Shown piece after piece: positions 7,942-12,512 of a stretch of 12,512 nucleotides of DNA. Position 1 is the first letter of the stretch; each line of letters opens with the position of its first letter. Below the pieces are notes generated by a model. That model was not told where the DNA came from. It searched no databases and worked only from the letters and a program-made list of their open reading frames with translations. The position numbers and the translations under genes were made by a program. This stretch comes from Bog-877 sp049518775 (GTDB lineage: Bacteria; Chloroflexota; Dormibacteria; Aeolococcales; Bog-877): positions 1-12,512 of the forward strand of contig JBEKRL010000062.1 of the NCBI GenBank assembly GCA_049518775.1, read 5' to 3'.

Positions 7942-8349
7942 TCAGGATCGAGCCGCTGCCACTGACGGCACCAGGCGCCCCCGGGGACCAGCGCCGGGGG
8001 AAGGGTGACGGGCAGTCTCCCGCCACCGTGCCCGGCTGCGCATTTCCGGTTGCCGCGGCAGGCCGGCTGCCTCTCGCATTCGCATGTCCCCATTCAGGCT
8101 CACGGCCTCTGGTCCGGGCCGGATGAGGCTGAGAGTCACCCTCGCCGAGCGGTTCCCGGCACGGCAGACAGCCCAAGCCGGCCCTCGGAGATGCCCAACG
8201 GGGGCGTGGCGTGCGCCAAGGGCATTGACCGGGCCGCCCTCGGACGGTTCCCGGACATCGAGCAGCTGCACCCCAGCCCGAAAGGCAGCGTGCGCCTCCT
8301 GCCGGCCCCCGCCCCGGGTCCCACCCAACATCCTCTGCGACCCGCCCAT
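7942..8349 (-). CDS. Rhodanese-like sulfurtransferase domain protein, shortened and perhaps decaying
   Basis: The 135-residue frame starts at ATG 8349 behind GGAGGG with a five-base spacer. Residues 17-34 (QEAHAAFRAGVQLLDVREP) match the conserved rhodanese opening, 45-56 (GARHAPVGHLRG) the second motif, and 61-70 the active-site loop VCRAGNRSAR with persulfide-forming Cys62. EAVSLNGDMRMREAAGLP (81-98) matches the closing motif. Rhodaneses carry sulfane sulfur as a cysteine persulfide. Compared with the family as I know it, about ten residues are missing between HLRG and AVCRAG, the usual Gly before the final motif is Asp, and the last 35 residues are Arg/Pro-rich and uninformative. The active site is intact, so the protein may still work, but drift has begun. 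It is divergent from the CsoR-type operon across the palindromic operator, which suggests shared control. Confidence 0.6.
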   Translation of the reverse strand: MGGSQRMLGGTRGGGRQEAHAAFRAGVQLLDVREPSEGGPVNALGARHAPVGHLRGPAWAVCRAGNRSARVTLSLIRPGPEAVSLNGDMRMREAAGLPRQPEMRSRARWRETARHPSPGAGPRGRLVPSVAAARS

Positions 8350-8384
8350 GGCGGCCCTCCAATGCTCCTTTCACCCCACCACCG

Positions 8385-8402
8385 GATACCCCTTCACGTA
8401 TC
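8385..8402. promoter_or_regulatory. Second inverted repeat in the divergent control region
   Basis: GATAC and GTATC are separated by eight bases (GATACCCCTTCACGTATC). It lies 16 bases from the stronger palindrome and contains TTCACG (8393-8398), a possible plus-strand -35 box 18 bases before TATACC (8417-8422). It could be an auxiliary operator; this is inference. Confidence 0.3.
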
Positions 8403-8414
8403 ATGGGCAGAGGG

Positions 8415-8437
8415 AATATACCCTCCGGGGTACTTAT
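8415..8437. promoter_or_regulatory. CsoR-type operator palindrome overlapping divergent -10 candidates
   Basis: TACCC-TCCG-GGGTA (8419-8432) is a perfect 5-bp inverted repeat around a GC-rich centre, the form known for operators of CsoR/DUF156 repressors, and one such repressor is encoded 320 bases downstream. On the minus strand TATATT (8420-8415) is a good -10 box for the rhodanese-like gene. On the plus strand TATACC (8417-8422) or TACTTA (8431-8436) could serve the operon starting at 8489. A bound repressor would block both directions. Confidence 0.6.
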
Positions 8438-8488
8438 CGATCCGGCCGAGATGGCCAATGCCACCGCTGTGACCGAAGGAGTCCATCG

Positions 8489-8725
8489 ATGTGCCGCCAG
8501 CTCTTCGCCGCTGAATTGGCCGCCGGACTGGGGGAGCTATGCCGGACGCTCGAGACGCTGTCGTTCGACGAAGGGCGCTTCGTCCGCTGGGCGACCCAAA
8601 GGGAGACGCCTTGCCCGGCGAACTCCGTCGAGATCGTGGCGGCCAAGGTAGGTGGCACTGGGTTGCCGCTGGCCGAGCTGTGGCAATTCGAGCTGGGGCC
8701 TGACCACGGCCCCGTTTCGGCGTGA
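8489..8725 (+). CDS. Small cysteine-containing protein of unknown function, first gene of the CsoR-type operon
   Basis: The 78-residue product starts at ATG 8489, seven bases after AAGGAG (8476-8481), a strong and well-placed ribosome site. It is mixed helix and strand with no signal or membrane segment, so cytoplasmic. It has three cysteines (2, 18 and 42), including a CR at the very start and PCPANSVEIVAAKVGG, and a LAELWQFELGPD stretch near the end. I do not recognise a family. It is 24 bases upstream of the repressor gene, both with good ribosome sites and both downstream of the palindrome, so they are probably co-transcribed. In this setting a thiol or metal-related role is possible but unproven. 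The reading frame is open further upstream to 8084, but no better start is seen. Confidence 0.65.
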   Translation: MCRQLFAAELAAGLGELCRTLETLSFDEGRFVRWATQRETPCPANSVEIVAAKVGGTGLPLAELWQFELGPDHGPVSA

Positions 8726-8749
8726 CCCAAGGAGAGGGAGGGAGCGACG

Positions 8750-9019
8750 ATGCGACTGCCCGATGAAGTTGTCGACGATGTCCGCAGGCGGCTGCACCGC
8801 GCGGCGGGTCAGGTCCAGGCGGTCGAGCGGATGCTCGACGAGGGGCGCGACTGCCGCGATGTCGTGACCCAACTGTCGGCGGCCACCAAGGCGCTCGAAC
8901 AGGCCGGACTTCGTTTGGTGGCCGCCGGGCTGACCTACTGCGTCGAGCATCCCGCCGAGGCCGAGGCTGAGGGCTACGCCATCGACGGCGTGCAGCGGAT
9001 GTTGATGAAGCTAGCCTGA
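8750..9019 (+). CDS. CsoR/RcnR/FrmR (DUF156) family repressor lacking the metal-binding His; CstR-like candidate
   Basis: The 89-residue all-helical product fits the family in length and motifs: RRRLHRAAGQVQAVERMLDEGRDC (12-35), DVVTQLSAATKALEQAG (37-53) and the C-terminal helix ending DGVQRMLMKLA. These proteins form tetramers that release an operator when a metal, aldehyde or persulfide reacts at the Cys/His cluster. Aligned with Mycobacterium tuberculosis CsoR (Cys36, His61, Cys65), this one has Cys35 and Cys64 but Gly60 where His61 should be. A Cys-x-Cys pattern without His is what persulfide-sensing CstR shows, so a copper role is doubtful. ATG 8750 follows a purine-rich AGGGAGGGAGCGACG. 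It probably represses its own operon and the divergent rhodanese-like gene through the palindrome at 8419-8432. Confidence 0.88.
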   Translation: MRLPDEVVDDVRRRLHRAAGQVQAVERMLDEGRDCRDVVTQLSAATKALEQAGLRLVAAGLTYCVEHPAEAEAEGYAIDGVQRMLMKLA

Positions 9020-9050
9020 ACCTTCCGTCCGACCGGCGGAGGTGCTCAAG

Positions 9051-9434
9051 ATGCACGCGACCGGAGTACCCGCCGGCATCCCAATCGGCCCCGCCGAGGC
9101 TGTAGTGCGCCAGGCACTCGCTGACCAGGGGTTCGGGGTCCTGACCGAGATCGATGTTGTCGCCACCTCCAAAGCGAGGCTCGGTGTCGACCGGCCACCG
9201 CTCAAGATCCTGGGTGCCTGCAATCCCGGTCTCGCTCACCGTGCACTGGAACTCGACCCGTCGGCCAGCCTACTGCTCCCCTGTGACGTCGTTCTCGAGG
9301 CCAAACGGGAAGGCACTCGAGCGTCGATCGCGGATCCCCGGATGCTGATGCCTGGACCGGAGCTGGCCGAGCTGGCGGCCGAAGCCGCTGAACGGCTCAC
9401 CGCAGTCGGGGACGCGGTGGCGCCGCGGGGCTGA
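9051..9434 (+). CDS. DUF302 domain protein
   Basis: The 127-residue product shows the DUF302 core: AEAVVRQALADQGFGVLTEIDV, then KARLGVDRPPLKILGACNPGLAHRALELDP, then LLLPCDVVLEAKREG and DPRMLMPGPELAEL with a final helix. DUF302 proteins are small cytoplasmic proteins of unknown biochemistry, often beside metal- or sulfur-stress genes. Two cysteines (in GACNP and LPCDV) are the conserved ones of the family. ATG 9051 is preferred over the in-frame GTG at 9042 because GGAGG (9038-9042) then has an eight-base spacer. It lies 31 bases after the repressor stop and completes the three-gene operon. The N-terminus (MHATGVPAGIPIGP) is unlike the usual strand-forming start, so the first strand may be altered. 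Confidence 0.85.
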   Translation: MHATGVPAGIPIGPAEAVVRQALADQGFGVLTEIDVVATSKARLGVDRPPLKILGACNPGLAHRALELDPSASLLLPCDVVLEAKREGTRASIADPRMLMPGPELAELAAEAAERLTAVGDAVAPRG

Positions 9435-9463
9435 GGTCGCACCCAGTCCCCACCGACCGGACC

Positions 9464-9997
9464 ATCAGGCGGGCCGGACGGCGCGGACCCAGGCATCGAG
9501 GGCGACCGCCGCACGCGCTCGGTTCGTTCGATGTGCAAGCTTTCGACCGGATTGGTGGCATCGTGTCCAACGACCAGCAGCACCCCGCCTGGGCCCAGGG
9601 GCGCGGCGGCGTGGACGAGCGCGGCTCGGCGCTGGTCAATGGGCACCTGCAGGTGCATCGCCACTACCAGGTCGATGGCGTTGCAAGGAGGGATCCCCGA
9701 CACGAGGTCCGCCTCCACCCACTTTACATCGACGCCTGGGGCGTCCGCCATGCGCTGCCCCTTGCCCAACCCGTCCGGTGAGAAGTCCACGCCTACGACC
9801 TGCCACTTCCGGGAGGCCAGCCACACGGCGTTGCATCCCCTGCCCCATGTCGGGTCCAGCGCCGGGCCCGCAGTCCGCTTCCGGACGTCCTCGACGAGGA
9901 ACCAACTCCGCGTGGCCGGCCATACCAGTTAGTCGGCTCCATCTCGCTCGTTCCAGGCCTCGCGGTCCCCCCGGTCGCCTCCAAATCGCGTCTCCAT
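9464..9997 (-). pseudogene. Class I SAM-dependent methyltransferase pseudogene
   Basis: From ATG 9997 one frame gives AWNERDGAD, TAA at 9931-9929, then LVWPATRSWFLVEDV, GPALDPTWGRGCNAVWLAS, WQVVGVDFSPDGL, VKWVEADL, AIDLVVAMHLQVP, LGPGGVLLVVGHDATNP and HIERTERVRR. This is the order of motifs in small thiopurine/tellurite-type methyltransferases. Damage is multiple. There is a nonsense codon near the N-terminus. The SAM-binding loop, which should read about D-L-G-C-G-x-G, is D-P-T-W-G-R-G. About 30 residues seem to be missing between HDATNP and VESLHIER. Finally a frameshift near 9510 moves the normal C-terminus (ALDAWVRAVRPA, TGA at 9466-9464) into another frame. The reading frame left open from 9826 to 9236 is a remnant whose last 60 codons are antisense to the DUF302 gene. 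Confidence 0.75.
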
Positions 9998-10003
9998 TCG
10001 GTC

Positions 10004-10019
10004 CACACCATCTGGTGTG
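10004..10019. promoter_or_regulatory. Palindrome just upstream of the methyltransferase pseudogene start
   Basis: CACACCATCTGGTGTG has perfect 7-bp arms around a 2-bp centre. On the minus strand it ends six bases before the pseudogene ATG at 9997, where an operator would block transcription or initiation. The short-spacer form suits a dimeric regulator of the TetR or MarR kind. The winged-helix regulator encoded from 10406 is a possible partner, but nothing in the sequence proves it. Confidence 0.45.
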
Positions 10020-10392
10020 CCCGGTGGAGTATTCGGAGGCCTCATCACGGCGCGGCGGGGGGGACGAGTCGGTCGGCCACGCTGACACGCGTGAACCCCA
10101 CCCCGGGTATGGGCGGGCTGTCACCCCCGGGGCAGCGGCCGATGGCCACCAGGATGGCACCGACCCGTGAACTCGGGACCCGATGCCGTGAACAGCTGCC
10201 AGTCCGTCTTGGGATACCTTGGGGTCCCTCGCGGGGTCAACGGGACTTCGCAGCTTGCCGTCAATGGCCGCCCCCTCGATTGCTCCCCGAGGAACCAGCA
10301 GCCGTGCGCGCTCGCTCACCAGCTCCGCCCTGACCGATCCCTCCTCCAAGATTCTTGCTAGTGAGAAGCTTCCCAGGTCTGAGATAATAGGG
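10020..10392. other. Intergenic stretch with no recognisable gene
   Basis: This lies between the methyltransferase pseudogene and the winged-helix regulator. A minus-strand frame is open across it (10412 down to 9636), but its product is low-complexity Pro/Ser/Arg-rich and overlaps the pseudogene out of frame, so I treat it as noncoding. Apart from the regulator promoter at its right end I see no hairpin, RNA or repeat worth naming. Confidence 0.5.
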
Positions 10393-10398
10393 TATACT
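10393..10398 (+). promoter_or_regulatory. -10 box TATACT giving a probable leaderless transcript
   Basis: TATACT differs from consensus at one base and ends seven bases before ATG 10406, so transcription should begin at or within a base of the start codon. A weak -35 (CTTCCC, 10369-10374) lies 18 bases upstream. The only purine run before the ATG (GAGG) touches it directly and cannot act as a ribosome site. Leaderless mRNAs are common in actinobacteria. Confidence 0.65.
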
Positions 10399-10405
10399 GC
10401 CGAGG

Positions 10406-11161
10406 ATGGCAAGTGCTGACCTGCTCCTGCACCCGGTCCGGCTTCGCATCGTCGAGGCGTTCCTGGGCGACCGGGCGCTCACCACCGTGGCCCTTCGCTC
10501 CGAGCTACCGGATGTGCCCCTTGCCAGCCTCTACCGACACGTGGCCCGGTTGGTAGATGCCGGAGTGCTGGCCATCGTGGCTGAGCGGCGGGTGCGGGGC
10601 GCTCTGGAACGCACGTACACGCTCCGCCTCTCGGCGGCGCAGCTTAGTGCGGCCGACGTTGCCCGCATGACTCCGGACGACCACCGTCAAGCCTTCATGG
10701 CTTTCACCGCTGGCCTGCTCGGAGACTTCGATCGCTATCTGGCCCGAGGGGGCTCGGACCTCGCCCGCGACGGTGTCGGCTACCGCATGGCAGCAATGTG
10801 GCTCAGCGAACTCGAATACGTGGCGTTTCTCCGCGAACTCTCCGCTGTCGTCCAGTCCTACATGACCAAGCCCCCAACGCCAGGTCGGCGCCGCCGGATC
10901 CTCAGAACGATCCTTATCCCTGGCGCCGAGGACCTCGGCCACGGCCCGGGGGCGGGCCAGGAAGACCGAGGACTCCGGCGGTCGGAGCGCCGAGCTGGCC
11001 CTGGCCCACAAGGCACTGCCAGTAGCCCAGATCCGCTGGTGCGGCCTTCGTCGTCGACACCAGCGTCGGACGCGAGGACCACCGGAGCGCCCCGTGATGG
11101 CGCCACGCCGCCTGACGTACGTCGGCAATCCCGCAGGGAGCGCAGCGTGACCGGTGCCTGA
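10406..11161 (+). CDS. Winged-helix (ArsR-like) transcriptional regulator with an unusual C-terminal extension
   Basis: Residues 8-74 form a winged HTH: HPVRLRIVEAFLGDRALTT, LASLYRHVARLVDAGVL (recognition helix around SLYRHV) and the wing VAERRVRGALERTYTLR. Residues 88-173 form a helical effector domain with MTPDDHRQAFMAFTAGLLGD, DGVGYRMAAMWLSELEY and GRRRRILRTILIPG. Actinobacterial regulators of this type, as I recall them, end within a few residues of that last motif. Here the frame continues about 75 residues with Pro/Arg/Gly-rich sequence (from about 10934), probably read-through after loss of the old stop. ATG 10406 is set by the leaderless -10 box. The TGA (11159-11161) overlaps the GTG of the hydrolase by eight bases, so the two may be translated together, and the regulator may control the hydrolase. 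Ligand unknown. Confidence 0.85.
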   Translation: MASADLLLHPVRLRIVEAFLGDRALTTVALRSELPDVPLASLYRHVARLVDAGVLAIVAERRVRGALERTYTLRLSAAQLSAADVARMTPDDHRQAFMAFTAGLLGDFDRYLARGGSDLARDGVGYRMAAMWLSELEYVAFLRELSAVVQSYMTKPPTPGRRRRILRTILIPGAEDLGHGPGAGQEDRGLRRSERRAGPGPQGTASSPDPLVRPSSSTPASDARTTGAPRDGATPPDVRRQSRRERSVTGA

Positions 11162-12512
11162 CGGACCGAGACCTATCGAAGGCGTTTGGGAGGGGAAGCT
11201 CGAGGTGGGCGGGGTGGAGCTGCGGCTCGTCCTGCGGGTGAGCCAAGAGAGCGATGGCTCACTGAGTGCCACGGTCGACAGTCCGGATCAAGGTGCCATG
11301 GACCTCAAGGTCGGCGCGATCGAGCTAGGTGACGGCGGAGTCACGAGGTTCGAGATGAAGACGCTGTCGGCCATGTTCGAGGGCACGAGGGACGACGTGG
11401 GGGCAACGATCGTCGGCGACTTCACGCAGGCGGGGACGTCACTCCCTCTGATTCTCAGGTGGCGGGAGAGGGCGAGCGAGCTCCGGCGGCCGCAGGAACC
11501 GCAAGAGCCCTATCCGTATCGGGCGGAGGAGGTCCGTTACCAGGACAGGGCTGGCGGCGCCACGCTCGCCGGCACGTTGACGATCCCTACGGGGCAGGGA
11601 TTGTTCCCTGCCGCGCTCCTGATCACCGGCTCGGGCCCGCAGGACCGCGACGAGTCGGTTTTCGGCCACAAGCCATTCCTGGTGCTGGCCGACTACCTGA
11701 CGCGCATGGGGATCGGGGTCCTGCGCGTCGACGACCGTGGGGTCGGTGGCTCCACGGGCCAGACGAGGAATGTCACGAGCGAGGACCTGGCCGGCGACGT
11801 GGAGGCCGGGGTAGCCTTGCTCAAGACGCGCCCGGAGATCGACCCGGCGAAGATTGGCCTCATTGGCCACAGCGAGGGGGGCATCATCGCCCCGATGGTC
11901 GCCGCCCGGTCCTCGGAGGTCGCCTATATCGTCCTGATGGCCAGCCCTGGTCTGCCAGGAGAGGAGATCCTCATTCGGCAAGGCGCCCTGGTAGCGAAGG
12001 CAGAAGGCAGAAGTGACGAGCAGATCACGGTGAATCGTGACATCCAGAAGCGCCTGTTCCAAATCATTCGGAGCGAGAAAGATCCCCAGGTGGCCGAAGC
12101 CAGGATACGGCTGACGATCAGAGAGGGCCTGGCCCGGCTTTCCGCGGCCGACCAGGACGCCGCCTCCGACACGGCGGCGTTCGTCGAGTCCCAGGTCCAG
12201 ATCGCCCAATCACCCTGGCTCCGTTTCTTCCTCACCTACGACCCCCGGCCGGCCTTGAGGAGAGTCAAGTGTCCGGTGCTCGCGATCAACGGCGAGAGGG
12301 ACCTCCAGGTACCCGCCGAGGAGAACCTGGCCGCGATCGAGGGGGCATTGCGGGACGGCCACAACCCTCGCATGACGGTCCAGGTGTTGCCAAGACTGAA
12401 CCACCTCTTTCAAACCAGTGAGACCGGACGTGTATCGGAGTACGCCAGGAACGAGGAGACGATCGCGCCGATCGCCCTGGAGCTGATCGGATCCTGGATC
12501 AAGGACCAGGTT
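11154..12512 (+). CDS. Alpha/beta-hydrolase (EstD/dienelactone-hydrolase-like), incomplete at the right edge
   Basis: The frame is open from GTG 11154 to the window end (453 codons, no stop). Residues 8-105 form an N-terminal beta domain typical of this esterase family, with IEGVWEGKLEVGG, DSPDQGAMDLKV and GDFTQAGTSLPLIL. The hydrolase domain has LLITGSGPQDRDE (156-167, oxyanion region), VLRVDDRGVGGS, the nucleophile elbow GHSEGG with Ser240, NGERDLQVP with Asp383 and LNHLFQ with His417, so the catalytic triad is complete. It should cleave an ester or similar bond; the substrate is not predictable. The family usually ends near the GSWIKDQV reached here, so only a few residues are missing. GTG 11154 is the first possible start because TGA lies in frame at 11148. 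AGGGAG (11134-11139) is rather distant. No signal peptide is seen, though many relatives are secreted. Confidence 0.9.
   Translation, partial: MPDGPRPIEGVWEGKLEVGGVELRLVLRVSQESDGSLSATVDSPDQGAMDLKVGAIELGDGGVTRFEMKTLSAMFEGTRDDVGATIVGDFTQAGTSLPLILRWRERASELRRPQEPQEPYPYRAEEVRYQDRAGGATLAGTLTIPTGQGLFPAALLITGSGPQDRDESVFGHKPFLVLADYLTRMGIGVLRVDDRGVGGSTGQTRNVTSEDLAGDVEAGVALLKTRPEIDPAKIGLIGHSEGGIIAPMVAARSSEVAYIVLMASPGLPGEEILIRQGALVAKAEGRSDEQITVNRDIQKRLFQIIRSEKDPQVAEARIRLTIREGLARLSAADQDAASDTAAFVESQVQIAQSPWLRFFLTYDPRPALRRVKCPVLAINGERDLQVPAEENLAAIEGALRDGHNPRMTVQVLPRLNHLFQTSETGRVSEYARNEETIAPIALELIGSWIKDQV

Noticed and set aside
9636..10412. A 258-codon minus-strand open frame
   Set aside because: Low-complexity product; it overlaps the methyltransferase pseudogene in the wrong frame, and the family motifs are all in the other frame.
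10505..12209. Long minus-strand open frames at 10505-11272 and 11439-12209
   Set aside because: Antisense shadows of the regulator and hydrolase; both plus-strand products have clear family motifs.
1..12512. CRISPR array, rRNA, insertion sequence with terminal repeats or transposase
   Set aside because: No spaced direct repeats, no rRNA-like sequence and no transposase motif were seen on either strand.

Overview
The window is GC-rich and looks like a piece of an uncultured, probably soil-dwelling actinobacterium or close terrabacterial relative. The clues are the GC-rich codon use, the actinobacterial style of the regulators and of a small zinc-ribbon membrane protein, two apparently leaderless promoters, and a secreted G1 (glutamic) peptidase with TRLLDTR-type surface repeats. 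Family names come from reading the proteins and were not checked by a search. Genes are short, oriented both ways, and an unusual share are broken, so this reads as an accessory region with decaying genes. Some single lesions could be sequencing or assembly errors.

Layout. Positions 117-1991 (minus strand) hold a decayed mobile-element or phage-like operon: a long P/A/Q-rich and coiled-coil reading frame, a 36-residue ORF coupled to it by an ATGA overlap, and an HNH endonuclease gene with two in-frame TAG codons and no recognisable C-terminal half. An SRPBCC (START-like) protein follows at 2064-2528 (minus). About 0.7 kb without a recognisable gene leads to a GT1-type glycosyltransferase (3256-4485). 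Next come a zinc-ribbon membrane protein split by a one-base frameshift (4754-5097) and a 784-residue exported protein with three surface repeats, an Ig-like domain and a G1 peptidase domain with both catalytic residues (5162-7516). A short HTH protein (7528-7860, minus) converges on it.

The most interesting part is 7942-9434. A rhodanese-like gene (minus) and a three-gene plus-strand operon (small Cys-containing protein, CsoR/DUF156 repressor, DUF302 protein) diverge from an intergenic region carrying the perfect palindrome TACCCTCCGGGGTA, the kind of operator expected for CsoR-family repressors. The repressor keeps both ligand cysteines but has Gly where copper-sensing CsoR has His. Together with the rhodanese this suggests a persulfide/sulfane-sulfur (CstR-like) switch rather than a copper sensor.

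A methyltransferase pseudogene (9464-9997, minus) has a 16-bp palindrome just before its start. The right end carries a winged-helix regulator that appears to be translated from a leaderless mRNA (10406-11161). It overlaps an alpha/beta-hydrolase gene (11154 onward) that runs off the window a few residues before its expected end.
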